Origin: CAYFUT01 sp964346395
Lineage (GTDB): Bacteria; Bacillota; Halanaerobiia; Halobacteroidales; Halobacteroidaceae
Direction: 5' to 3'
Assembly (NCBI GenBank): GCA_964346395.1
Contig: CAYFUT010000012.1
Span: forward strand, 1 to 55,943
DNA length: 55,943 bases
Numbering within the stretch: position 1 is the first letter of the stretch; each line of letters starts with the position of its first letter. The position numbers were made by a program, and so were the translations under genes. The notes beneath the pieces are model-generated. The model was given only the letters and a program-made list of their open reading frames with translations. It was not told where the DNA came from and did not search any database. Positions 8,455 to 16,675 of the stretch are shown piece by piece.

Positions 8455-8886
8455 ATGGGGAAAAATTCTATCGGGAAGTATTTGAGTATTGCCCGTCGGG
8501 CCCATGCAGCGTTAATCGATGAAAAATTAAAGCCGTATAATATCAGTCACGGACAGTTATTTCTGTTAATTCAGCTGTATAAAGAAGATGGAGTTTATCA
8601 ACAGACCCTTTGTGAAGCTTACAATTTAAATAAAGCAGGAGTCGGCCGGAGTATAAAAAAGTTAGCTGCTAAAAACCTAATCAAGAAAGCACCGGATCCT
8701 GAAGATAAACGGAGGAAATTGATCTATTTAACAGAGCGGGCTGAAGAATTAAAACCAAAATTTTATTCGCTGTTAAAGGAAGTTGAAACTCAGGTAAGAG
8801 AAAATTTAAGTAATGAAGAAATTGATGACTTTCTACATATAATAAAAAAGATATGCACTAATTTAGAAGTTGAAGTGGAAGAATAG
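8455..8886 (+). CDS. MarR-family transcriptional regulator
   Basis: A 143-residue winged helix-turn-helix dimeric regulator. The recognition region (YNLNKAGVGRSIKKLAAKNL) and the wing DPEDKRRKLIYLT are typical MarR. N- and C-terminal helices make the dimer. It precedes a MATE exporter by 188 bases on the same strand, an arrangement usual for local ligand-responsive repressors of efflux. Upstream in-frame starts at 8410 and 8449 are rejected: the first overlaps operator and promoter, the second touches the Shine-Dalgarno. AGGGGG (8443-8448) serves ATG 8455. The ligand is unknown. Twin palindromes over the promoter suggest that it represses itself and, if co-transcribed, the exporter. Confidence 0.93.
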   Translation: MGKNSIGKYLSIARRAHAALIDEKLKPYNISHGQLFLLIQLYKEDGVYQQTLCEAYNLNKAGVGRSIKKLAAKNLIKKAPDPEDKRRKLIYLTERAEELKPKFYSLLKEVETQVRENLSNEEIDDFLHIIKKICTNLEVEVEE

Positions 8887-9074
8887 TTAAAAACTAGCGG
8901 ACAATAAACGATGATTCTCGGCTACATCAGATGTTTTTTAGCAGGGGAAGGATTAATTGCTGGAGATGAGAAAAAGGAGTAAGATTAATTATCCCGGCAA
9001 TTTGCAGGATTGATTTAGCTGCGATGCGAGCAAAGCGAAGCTAATATCTTTTTAAACGTTTTAGGGGGGATAGA

Positions 9075-10478
9075 ATGGCACTGACTAAGAAATCAGACCG
9101 CTTAGGAACTAAAAAAATCAGCACTTTATTAGTTAAATTATCTGTGCCGGCCATTGCCGGGATGATTATCCAGGCTTTATATAATATAATTGACAGCATT
9201 TATATCGGCCGATTAAGTACCGAAGCTTTGTCGGCCTTATCACTCTGTATGCCGGTACAGTTGATGATCATTGCTTTAGGAGTAGGAACGGGGGTCGGTA
9301 CTAGTTCTTTAATTTCCCGGTTATTAGGTCAGGGGAGAAATCACCGGGCCAATAATGCAGCCGAACATGTATTTTTAATTACTATTTTTTATGGAGTAGT
9401 AGTGGGGATTATCGGTTTCTTTTATTCACAGGAGATAGTACGCTTGTTTACTGACCAGCCTGAGTTGATTCGATTAGCCGAAAAATATATCCGAATTATT
9501 TTAGTTGGTTCGCTGGCTATCTTTATTCCGGCTACTTTCAATTATATTCTCCGGGGTGAAGGGAATACCTTTGTGCCGATGCTGACCATGTTTATCGGCG
9601 CCGGGATAAATATTATTCTAGATCCTTTTTTAATTTTTGGGATCGGCTTTTTTCCGCAGTTAGGAGTAGAAGGAGCAGCTTATGCTACCGTGTTGGCCCG
9701 GATTGTAGGCGGAATTTTCATTACGTTTGTAATTTTAAGTGACCAGAATGAAATCACCCTTAAATTAGAAGAATTCAGCTGGGACTGGGGGATTATTAAG
9801 GAAATTTATCAGGTAGGAATTCCGGCGATGATTAACAGAATTTTATTCAGTTTAGCGTTGATTATCATTAACAAAATTTTAGGTAGTTTCAATGCTACCG
9901 CGATTGCAGTAATGGGGATAATTTTTCGGCTGCAGTCTTTTTTCTTGATGTCCGTGTTTGGTTTAAATCAAGGTTATCTTCCGTTAGTGGGATATAACTA
10001 TGGTCACAACAAGCCTGAGCGGATGAAAAAAAGTATTTTGTTAGGCGGAATGACTGCTTTTTCTTTTGGGGTGTTGGCTTTTATTGTTTTTCACTTCTTC
10101 CCCGAAGTGTTGATTAAGTTATTTAACAGCGATCCTAAATTGCTGGAAATAGGAGTCCCCGCCTTAAAAAGAGTTAGTTTTGCCTACTTATTTATGACGC
10201 TGAATATTATTGGGGCAGCGACTTTTCAAGCACTGGGTAAAGGACTGCCTAGTTTGCTGCTTACCTTTTTACGTCAGTTTGTCTTACTGTTACCCGGAAT
10301 GTATTTATTAGGACAAATTTATAGTTTAAGTGCTACCTGGTTAGCCTTTCTGGTGGCCGAGAGCATTACGTTAGTAGTTATGCTCGGCTGGCAGTTTCTG
10401 ACTTTACGCCAGGCAGTTGCTGATATGAAAAGGAAAGAAACAGCTTTTTCTGGCGAGCAGGAGCTGCAGGAAACATAA
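9075..10478 (+). CDS. MATE family efflux transporter
   Basis: A 467-residue polytopic membrane protein with about 12 hydrophobic segments in two related halves, of the NorM/DinF/MepA multidrug-and-toxin-extrusion type (MatE domain twice). MATE exporters couple drug or metabolite export to Na+ or H+ influx; Na+ coupling would fit a halophile but is not shown by the sequence. The start motif TKKISTLLVKLSVPAIAGM and the second-half AMINRILFSLALIIINK are typical. The Shine-Dalgarno AGGGGGGA precedes ATG 9075. The 188-base gap after marR has no obvious terminator or second promoter, so one transcript under MarR control is likely. A strong hairpin at 10556 ends it. Confidence 0.93.
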   Translation: MALTKKSDRLGTKKISTLLVKLSVPAIAGMIIQALYNIIDSIYIGRLSTEALSALSLCMPVQLMIIALGVGTGVGTSSLISRLLGQGRNHRANNAAEHVFLITIFYGVVVGIIGFFYSQEIVRLFTDQPELIRLAEKYIRIILVGSLAIFIPATFNYILRGEGNTFVPMLTMFIGAGINIILDPFLIFGIGFFPQLGVEGAAYATVLARIVGGIFITFVILSDQNEITLKLEEFSWDWGIIKEIYQVGIPAMINRILFSLALIIINKILGSFNATAIAVMGIIFRLQSFFLMSVFGLNQGYLPLVGYNYGHNKPERMKKSILLGGMTAFSFGVLAFIVFHFFPEVLIKLFNSDPKLLEIGVPALKRVSFAYLFMTLNIIGAATFQALGKGLPSLLLTFLRQFVLLLPGMYLLGQIYSLSATWLAFLVAESITLVVMLGWQFLTLRQAVADMKRKETAFSGEQELQET

Positions 10479-10555
10479 TAATTATAATTTAATAAGAGAG
10501 AAAAATTATTTTAACAGAAAGTGAAATAAGTTAGTGCAGTTAAAATTTTATGTAG

Positions 10556-10604
10556 AAAAGGAGAGAAGACGGCAAAGCAATACTGCCGTCTTCTCTCCTT
10601 TTTA
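10556..10604. terminator. Strong bidirectional terminator between MATE and nhaC
   Basis: A perfect ~19-bp inverted repeat (10556-10574 and 10584-10602) with core GGAGAGAAGACGGCA and a 9-base loop. Flanking A and T runs make it usable by both converging genes. Confidence 0.92.
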
Positions 10605-10659
10605 TATTGCAAGCGAAAAATTTAATTTTAGCTTAAATTCCTCTTAGATGATATTCTGG

Positions 10660-12159
10660 TTAAAATACGATTCCAGCTAGTAAAAAGGCTGCGGAAGAAA
10701 CTCCTGCTACCGTTAAGGCGTAGGGCAGCTGAGTATTGACGTGATCCATGTGATTACAGCCGGCACCAATTGAGGACATAATAGTAGTATCCGAAATTGG
10801 AGAACAGTGATCGCCAAAAGTTCCTCCGGACAGAACGGCTGCTGCAGCTACAAAGGGGTTGCCGCCGGTAGATAATACTAACGGAAGTGCCATCGGCATC
10901 ATGATGGCCCAGACGCCGAAGGAAGTACCCATCGAAAAGCCCATAAAAGAACCAATTAAAAAGGTAGCAAGCGGGACTATTGCGCCCGGAATATTTCCAC
11001 CAGCTACACTTTCAATAAATTTAGCTGCGCCGACTCCTTCTGGAGCAGGTACCTGTAAGATATCGCCTAACGTTACAGCTAAAACGATAATCATACCGCC
11101 GGTAATAGCTGACTGAGTACCTTCCAGAGCGTCATCTAAAAATTCTTCCGCCGACATTAACTCACTAGAAACATACTTAATGAAAGCTGTAATTAATCCT
11201 AATACAAAGCTTATAATCAACATGTCCCGGCTGCCTAACGGAATTTCAGATACTCCCCAACTATTAAAGAGGGGCACACTGGCAAAAGTGTAGTTCCAGG
11301 AACCTAAAATTACAAGTGAGGCAATGGAGACTCCCAACGGCCACATCATGTCCGATACATCCCCATTTTTATTATCTTCAGCAGTGGAACTGACTTCCGC
11401 ATCACTATAATCAGTTTTGCCTTGAGCAGCTTTTGTTTCTACTTTTTTCATCGGACCGTAATCTTTGATTACTTTATTGGCTAGTAAAAAGACAAATACC
11501 AGCATGAATAGGTTGTAAAAATTATAGGGGATAGTCTTCACTAACCCTACAATTCCATTGGTTACACTGGGAATATTTTCTTCCATTAATACTGTCATAT
11601 AGGCAACCCAACCGGAAACAGGAACTAGTGTATTAATGGGAGCCGAAGTAGAGTCCAAGAGGAAAGCTAGCTTTTCTCTTGAAATTTTCATCCGGTCATA
11701 AATAGGTCTAAATACTGTTCCGGTAGCTAAAGAACTGAAATAAGCACTAGTAAATAACAGACAGCCCATAATTCCGGTAGCAGTTTGAGCCCCTTGTTCA
11801 CTTTTTACTTTTCCGGATAGCCATTCTCCAAAAGCCATAGCGCCTCCGGATTTTTCTAGTAATGTAATAAATGCTCCAAGTAATAATACTACTACAAATA
11901 TTTTAGGTAGACTAGAACCGCTTAATACTCCTATTCCTTCAAGACCTGCTTCTTCATCGGGAGCATGCCCCACAATTGTATTAAATAAGTTAGGAATTGA
12001 ATATAAAAGGGCATCTCCTAATCCATCTTGAACCGTATTAATCATTAGCGAGCCGGTTAATAACCCAGCCAATAAAGATTCAATTACCCGCTTAGACCAG
12101 ATTGCTAGACCTAAGGCAACCACAGCCGGCAGCAAAGATAAAATACCAAAATGTTCCAT
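10660..12159 (-). CDS. nhaC: NhaC family Na+/H+ antiporter
   Basis: A 499-residue inner-membrane protein of the NhaC type (PF03553), with ~11-12 hydrophobic segments. The C-terminal SGGTFGDHCSPISDTTIMSS, around Asp/His/Cys, is the conserved ion-binding loop of the family. An acidic soluble loop lies about residues 225-265. The family exchanges Na+ for H+, with relatives that carry malate/lactate or amino acids instead. A Shine-Dalgarno GGAGG lies before ATG 12159. It is the second gene of a minus-strand pair, 30 bases after a class-I amidotransferase-like hydrolase; some homologues in such pairs may be organic-solute/Na+ exchangers, so antiport of a gamma-glutamyl or amine substrate is a possible alternative. 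Confidence 0.88.
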   Translation of the reverse strand: MEHFGILSLLPAVVALGLAIWSKRVIESLLAGLLTGSLMINTVQDGLGDALLYSIPNLFNTIVGHAPDEEAGLEGIGVLSGSSLPKIFVVVLLLGAFITLLEKSGGAMAFGEWLSGKVKSEQGAQTATGIMGCLLFTSAYFSSLATGTVFRPIYDRMKISREKLAFLLDSTSAPINTLVPVSGWVAYMTVLMEENIPSVTNGIVGLVKTIPYNFYNLFMLVFVFLLANKVIKDYGPMKKVETKAAQGKTDYSDAEVSSTAEDNKNGDVSDMMWPLGVSIASLVILGSWNYTFASVPLFNSWGVSEIPLGSRDMLIISFVLGLITAFIKYVSSELMSAEEFLDDALEGTQSAITGGMIIVLAVTLGDILQVPAPEGVGAAKFIESVAGGNIPGAIVPLATFLIGSFMGFSMGTSFGVWAIMMPMALPLVLSTGGNPFVAAAAVLSGGTFGDHCSPISDTTIMSSIGAGCNHMDHVNTQLPYALTVAGVSSAAFLLAGIVF

Positions 12160-12189
12160 ATTAAATTAATTCCTCCCTGCTAAATACTT

Positions 12190-12942
12190 TTAATTTTTAG
12201 CCTGATTCACAAAATATTTGAATAGCTTAGTCTGCTCCTCTACTTCTTCAAACATCATTTCTGGATGCCACTGAACGCCTACTAAAAAATCTTTCTGTTT
12301 ATCTTCAAGTCCTTCTACTACTCCATCTTTAGTGCTAGCAGTTACCTGTAGATTTTCGCTCACCTCCTTTATAATTTGATGATGGAAACTATTAGTCATA
12401 ATGTTAGATTTATTAAATATGTTAGCTAGATGAGACCCAGTTTCCAGTTTTACTTCGTGGACCGGCTTCCATTTGGGATAATTAAGCGCTTTGTGATGTT
12501 CGAGAGAGTGTTCACATTCACTTAAATCTTGGCATAAGGTTCCTTGGTAATACGTATTAATTAACTGCAGTCCCCGACAAATTCCTAATAAAGGTTTATT
12601 GTGGGTGATTACTTTTTTAATTAAGGCCAGTTCAAATTCATCTCTTTCCGGGACAACCTGACCGCATTTTTCAGTAGGCGTCGCTCCATAGAGTAAAGGG
12701 TCAATATCGCCTCCGCCGCTAAATAAAAAACCGTCGCACTTACGAGTGATGTTAGTTATATAGTCTTCATTAGTTAAATGACTCAACATAATGGGGATAC
12801 CGCCAGCTTGTTTTACTGCTCGGACGTAATCCATGGTGCACATCGCCATATCTTGGCCGGTAATGCCCCGCGGTCGATCTTCTAATTCTCCTAATTCATT
12901 GCTGTCTACATAATAATTAGTAATTCCAATTAAGGGTTTCAT
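12190..12942 (-). CDS. Class-I glutamine amidotransferase-like hydrolase (PuuD/C26 family)
   Basis: A 250-residue member of peptidase family C26. The nucleophile elbow is LGICRGLQLIN with C122, and His226 and Glu228 in VQWHPEM complete the triad. Homologues hydrolyse gamma-glutamyl-GABA or other gamma-glutamyl amides in polyamine catabolism. No other puu genes are present, so the exact substrate is open. A longer in-frame version starting at 12993 is unlikely: AAAGGAG (12954-12960) sits 11 bases before ATG 12942 and the extra 17 residues are low-complexity Ile/Asn. It is the first gene of a minus-strand pair with nhaC, driven by the divergent promoter at 13026-13054. Confidence 0.88.
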   Translation of the reverse strand: MKPLIGITNYYVDSNELGELEDRPRGITGQDMAMCTMDYVRAVKQAGGIPIMLSHLTNEDYITNITRKCDGFLFSGGGDIDPLLYGATPTEKCGQVVPERDEFELALIKKVITHNKPLLGICRGLQLINTYYQGTLCQDLSECEHSLEHHKALNYPKWKPVHEVKLETGSHLANIFNKSNIMTNSFHHQIIKEVSENLQVTASTKDGVVEGLEDKQKDFLVGVQWHPEMMFEEVEEQTKLFKYFVNQAKN

Positions 12943-13025
12943 AATAGTTATTACTCCTTTTATTATTATTAAATTATTAATTTTTATTATCATATATTTT
13001 CTTAGGCTAGATTTAAATTTTTTAA

Positions 13026-13054
13026 ATTATATTTTCTTTGTTAAAACTTGACAA
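13026..13054 (-). promoter_or_regulatory. Minus-strand promoter of the hydrolase-nhaC pair
   Basis: Read on the minus strand: TTGTCA (13054-13049), 17-base spacer, TATAAT (13031-13026). Its -35 overlaps the -35 of the plus-strand promoter at 13048 by five bases, so the two cannot be occupied at once. Confidence 0.75.
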
Positions 13055-13075
13055 CTTTCAATTTATAATTATAAT
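13048..13075 (+). promoter_or_regulatory. Plus-strand promoter of the aminopeptidase gene
   Basis: TTGACA (13048-13053), 16-base spacer, TATAAT (13070-13075). It is back to back with the minus-strand promoter and shares its -35 bases. Confidence 0.75.
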
Positions 13076-13165
13076 GAATATATTTAAGATAGTAAAGAAT
13101 TAATTAAAAAAAGTAGGAATTTTAATTGCAGAAAAGAAGAAAAATACAAGAGGGAGGATATAAAG

Positions 13166-14119
13166 ATGAGTAGTTTACAAGAAGCAGCCGAAATAATTGT
13201 TAATGATTGTTTAGCAGTCAAGGATGATGAAACTGTATTGGTGATTACTGATCAGCCGCTGCGAAAGATTGGACAAGTGCTCTTTAGGGCCAGTAAGCAG
13301 GCAGGCGAAGAAGCAATTTTAACAGAAATTGAACCCCGGGCCAACCACGGGGCAGAGCCGCCGGCCTGTATTGCGGATTTAATGCAGCAGGTTGAGGTAG
13401 TGCTGATGCCGACTTCCAAATCACTGTCACATACCAAAGCTCGCAAAGCAGCTAATGAGGCGGGAGCGAGAGCAGCTACCTTGCCTACGATTACTGAAGA
13501 GATTATGACGAGAACGCTGACTGCCGATTATGAAGCTATTAAACAGCGGAGCGAACAAGTGGCGGAGCTGCTGACGGAGGGCACTACTGCTTATTTAACT
13601 ACTGAGGCTGGAACCGAACTTGAAATGTCGCTGCAGAAACGCAGCGGTCATCCCGATACGGGCATTTATCATCAGCCGAGAGACTTCGGTAATTTACCGG
13701 CGGGCGAAGGGTATATTGCTCCCCGGGAAGGAACAGCTGCCGGACAAATAGTAATTGACGGCGCTATGTCGGGGTTAGGAATTTTAGAAGAACCGGTTGT
13801 TTTAATTGTGGAAGACGGTTATGTGGTAGAAATTGAAGGCGGTAAAGAAGCTGAACAGCTAAAAGAATTAATAGCGGAGTACGGCAAGCCAGCTCGAAAT
13901 ATTGCTGAGCTGGGAATTGGTACCAATGATCAGGCGACCTTGATTGGTAATGTATTGGAAGATGAAAAAGTGATGGGCACAGTTCATGTTGCTATTGGTG
14001 ATAATAGTGCTTTCGGGGGAGACGTAGAAGTGGCATCTCATTTAGACGGGATTATTAAGCAGCCGACACTAAAAATTGACGAGCAAGTAGTAATGAAGGG
14101 CGGCAAGCTTAAAGTTTGA
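13166..14119 (+). CDS. M29/AmpS-type aminopeptidase family protein
   Basis: A 317-residue protein of COG2309 (thermophilic aminopeptidase AmpS / NicX-like). Family landmarks are NLPAGEGYIAPREGTAAGQ (the NLPxGE motif), ELGIGTN, and the C-terminal HVAIGDNSAFGG followed by SHLDGI, which carry the metal-binding Glu, His and Asp. It should act in the cytoplasm as a broad metallo-aminopeptidase, or, since the fold is shared with NicX-type dioxygenases, on another small substrate. The Shine-Dalgarno GAGGGAGG precedes ATG 13166. It is transcribed alone from the promoter at 13048 and ends at the terminator at 14193. It is shorter than the ~410-residue M29 enzymes, as in many clostridial members. Confidence 0.82.
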   Translation: MSSLQEAAEIIVNDCLAVKDDETVLVITDQPLRKIGQVLFRASKQAGEEAILTEIEPRANHGAEPPACIADLMQQVEVVLMPTSKSLSHTKARKAANEAGARAATLPTITEEIMTRTLTADYEAIKQRSEQVAELLTEGTTAYLTTEAGTELEMSLQKRSGHPDTGIYHQPRDFGNLPAGEGYIAPREGTAAGQIVIDGAMSGLGILEEPVVLIVEDGYVVEIEGGKEAEQLKELIAEYGKPARNIAELGIGTNDQATLIGNVLEDEKVMGTVHVAIGDNSAFGGDVEVASHLDGIIKQPTLKIDEQVVMKGGKLKV

Positions 14120-14192
14120 TTTGGTTGACAACAGTTAGTAAGTAGAACTAACAATTTTGGAGTAGAGTAGTAAGTTGGAAGCAAGAATTTGC

Positions 14193-14231
14193 CCTCGGGC
14201 TAACTCTTGAAGTTGGCCCGAGGTTATTTTT
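14193..14231 (+). terminator. Intrinsic terminator after the aminopeptidase
   Basis: Stem CCTCGGGCTAACT (14193-14205) / AGTTGGCCCGAGG (14211-14223), one G-U pair, 5-base loop, then TTATTTTTTT. Same GGGCCAACT core as terminators at 2151 and 8327. Confidence 0.92.
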
Positions 14232-14383
14232 TTGGGTTAGTAATTGATTTAAAATGCTAGTAAAGTTTTGGCTATCTATATTTAATAATAGTAATTAATT
14301 TTAATAATAAGCAGAGGATAGTAGATTAAATGTAGAAAAATTAGATAATAGGTCATAAAAAGTTTAGGTAGGGAGGTATAAAA

Positions 14384-15069
14384 ATGCAGATTGAACGATT
14401 GACGGGTCGACAGATTTATTATGGAGTACTGTCGGGAGCAAAAAGGTTAATTAATAATCAGCAGCTGTTAAATAAAATAAATGTTTTTCCAGTACCTGAT
14501 GGAGATACCGGCAGCAATTTGGTTTCTTTAATGAAAACAATAGTGCAAGAGATCAAATTATATAATTCGAGCAAGCAAATCATGAATCAGATTGCTGAAG
14601 CTGCCTTAGAAGCAGCAGAAATGATTGCTGACGACTGTTCGCTGGAGAAAGTAGTTAATCAGGTTCATGAGACGATTGAGCAGACTGAAATTTATGTCAA
14701 TCTAGATACTTTAGAATATATGGTGAAAGGAGGGCGGCTGAGTAGACCGGCCGGCTGGTTGGGCAAAGTAGTAAATTTAAAACCAATTATTTCTCTGGAT
14801 GAAATGGGAGCAGGTACAGTTGCTGCTAAAGCATTTAGTAAACGGGGGAAAAGAGGATTAAACAGATAGTAGCCGAGCAGGAGCAAAACGGAGGTATTAA
14901 ACGCTACTGTGTAGTTCATGCTCAAACCCGAAAGCAAGCTGAGACTTATGCCCGGGAACTTACTGAATTGACTGGGCAGGAGCCGGAGTACCTTATGGAT
15001 ATTTCTCCAATAGTAGGACTGCATTCCGGACCAGGCAGTACAGCTGTGGCATTAATTAAGGAAGGATAA
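14384..15069 (+). pseudogene. Degraded DAK2-DegV (FakA/FakB-like) gene: internal deletion plus frameshift
   Basis: The first ~75 codons are the start of a DAK2/DhaL-type kinase domain (NVFPVPDGDTGSN, the Mg-ATP loop). From about residue 80 the frame is instead the C-terminal third of a DegV fatty-acid-binding protein (LDTLEYMVKGGRLSR). Everything between, normally the rest of DAK2 and the first half of DegV, is missing; the junction lies in an Ala/Glu-rich stretch shared by both. The frame stops at 14869, yet the missing DegV end continues in the next frame to 15069 (GLHSGPGSTAVALIKEG). The shift lies within 14838-14850, consistent with one base lost in AAACGGGGG. Full relatives fuse DAK2 and DegV for fatty-acid kinase activity. 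The product is almost surely inactive. Confidence 0.85.
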
Positions 15070-15083
15070 GGAGGTGCTTTTTG

Positions 15084-15152
15084 ATGTTATTAAATTATTT
15101 AGTTATTTTATTGTTAGTTAGTAATCCAAGAAAATCTCTCCCAAATCTTTAA
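15084..15152 (+). CDS. Possible 22-residue hydrophobic peptide or truncated gene start
   Basis: ATG 15084 follows AAGGAGGTG (15068-15076) at ideal spacing and opens a 22-codon frame that begins MLLNYLVILLLVSN, a single hydrophobic helix. The Shine-Dalgarno is as good as those of the real genes nearby. It may be the stump of a gene lost with the degraded DegV gene, or a true small membrane peptide. Nothing else supports expression. Confidence 0.3.
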   Translation: MLLNYLVILLLVSNPRKSLPNL

Positions 15153-15166
15153 TTTGGTGGAGGTTC

Positions 15167-15220
15167 ACACTTGACTTGACTTCAAACTTAGCCTCAATCT
15201 AAGTCGCCGATAGGCGACTT
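15167..15220. repeat. Six-base-periodic tract plus hairpin AAGTCGCC-GATA-GGCGACTT
   Basis: On the minus strand 15167-15202 reads TTAGAT/TGAGGC/TAAGTT/TGAAGT/CAAGTC in six-base register. It is followed on the plus strand by an 8-bp hairpin (15201-15208 and 15213-15220, loop GATA). The hairpin and following T-rich stretch can act as terminator of the degraded degV region. A near-identical hairpin is at 32112. Confidence 0.6.
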
Positions 15221-15226
15221 TCTTCT

Positions 15227-15254
15227 TTGCAATTACCATTTTCTATGTTATAAT
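15227..15254 (+). promoter_or_regulatory. Extended -10 promoter of miaB-ricA
   Basis: TGTTATAAT at 15246-15254 is a full extended -10; TTGCAA (15227-15232) gives a weak -35 at 16-base spacing. It lies ~70 bases upstream of the miaB start. Confidence 0.7.
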
Positions 15255-15324
15255 GCTAGTTGGCTTAAAATATGAATAATAAAATTATATTTATATAGAT
15301 TAATATTAGAAGGAGCGATTGCAG

Positions 15325-16656
15325 ATGACAGTAGAAAAAGGAAAGTATTTCATCCGCACTTACGGCTGCCAGATGAATGAACATGATTCAGAAAAATTAG
15401 CTGGAGTTTTAGACGAGGAAGGATATCAACCAGCCGCTAATATAGAAGACGCTGATGTTATTTTACTAAACACCTGCTGTGTACGGGAAAATGCTGAACT
15501 AAAGGTATACGGGAAGCTAGGTCAATTAAAACAATTTAAAGAGAAAAATCCTGAATTAATCATTGGGATCTGCGGCTGCATGATGCAGGAAGAAGAAGTA
15601 GTCAATAAGATCAAACAGAAGCATAGATTTGTTGATTTAATCTTTGGTACGCATAATATTGATCGATTTCGGGAATTATTAAAACAGGCAAAGGAAAAAA
15701 ATAAACAGTTAGTAGAAATCTGGGATGATTCGCGCGGTTTAATTTCTAATATGCCGGCTGATCGGGAAGCAGAGCATAAGGCAAAAGTAAACATTATTTA
15801 CGGTTGCGATAATTACTGTACTTACTGTATTGTGCCTTATGTTCGCGGAGATGAACGAAGTCGACCGCAGGAACAGATCCTCCAGGAGATTAAAGAATTA
15901 GCTGCGGATGGCGTTAAAGAAGTAATGCTTTTAGGACAGAATGTAAATTCTTATGGACAGGATTTAGATAGAGAAATAGATTTTGCTGATTTATTAGTGG
16001 AAGTCAGTAACATTGAAGGACTGCCGCGGATTAGATTTATGACTTCTCATCCGCGCGATTTTAGTGATAAATTAATAGATGTAGTTACTGAAGTTGATGA
16101 AATCTGCGAACATTATCATCTGCCTGTTCAGGCGGGTAGCAATAAAATTTTACAGAAGATGAACCGCGGCTATACCCGCGAAGAATATTTAGCTTTAGTA
16201 GAAGAACTGCAGGATAGAAGACCAGAGGCTGCAATTACTAGTGATATTATTGTCGGCTTTCCCGGCGAAACAGAGGAGGATTTCCAGAAAACTTTAGATT
16301 TATACCGCCACGTTCGGTTTGATCGGGCCTTTACTTTTATGTATTCCAAGCGGACGGGGACTCCTGCTGCTAACATGGAAGGTCAGGTAGCGGAGGAAGT
16401 GAAAAAAGAGCGGCATCAACAGTTGTTGGAATTACAAGAGCAGATTAATCAAGAAAAGAATAAACAATTAGAAGGAGAAATTATGGAAGTATTAGTTGAT
16501 GGTCCGAGCAAGACAAATCCCGATTTGCTGTCTGGAAGAACCAGAACTAACAAAATAGTTATTTTTTCTGGCCCAGAAAATTTGACAGGAAAGTTAGTTA
16601 ATGTTATGATTAATAAAGCGAAGAGTTGGACATTATTTGGTGAAGTTGTAAACTAA
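15325..16656 (+). CDS. miaB: tRNA-2-methylthio-N6-dimethylallyladenosine synthase MiaB
   Basis: A 443-residue radical-SAM methylthiotransferase that adds the methylthio group to i6A37 of tRNAs reading UNN codons. Order: UPF0004 N-terminal domain with its cluster cysteines (YGCQMN, NTCCVREN, GCMMQ), radical SAM core with CxxxCxxC at C161, C165, C168, and a C-terminal TRAM domain. It acts after MiaA, encoded at 22201. Start: ATG 15325, 9 bases after AAGGAG; an in-frame TTG at 15319 is too close. With ricA and mutS-mutL downstream, the order matches Bacillus ymcB-ymcA-(cotE)-mutS-mutL. Confidence 0.96.
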   Translation: MTVEKGKYFIRTYGCQMNEHDSEKLAGVLDEEGYQPAANIEDADVILLNTCCVRENAELKVYGKLGQLKQFKEKNPELIIGICGCMMQEEEVVNKIKQKHRFVDLIFGTHNIDRFRELLKQAKEKNKQLVEIWDDSRGLISNMPADREAEHKAKVNIIYGCDNYCTYCIVPYVRGDERSRPQEQILQEIKELAADGVKEVMLLGQNVNSYGQDLDREIDFADLLVEVSNIEGLPRIRFMTSHPRDFSDKLIDVVTEVDEICEHYHLPVQAGSNKILQKMNRGYTREEYLALVEELQDRRPEAAITSDIIVGFPGETEEDFQKTLDLYRHVRFDRAFTFMYSKRTGTPAANMEGQVAEEVKKERHQQLLELQEQINQEKNKQLEGEIMEVLVDGPSKTNPDLLSGRTRTNKIVIFSGPENLTGKLVNVMINKAKSWTLFGEVVN

Positions 16657-16675
16657 ACTCAAGGGGGACGTTTAA

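Noticed and set aside
8886..9074. A small gene between marR and the MATE gene
   Set aside because: Only a ~15-codon frame (ATG near 8967) was found, with no convincing site and no resemblance to anything.
14838..14869. Programmed frameshift in the DAK2-DegV gene
   Set aside because: No slippery heptamer with a downstream structure was evident, and the large internal deletion already makes the product non-functional.
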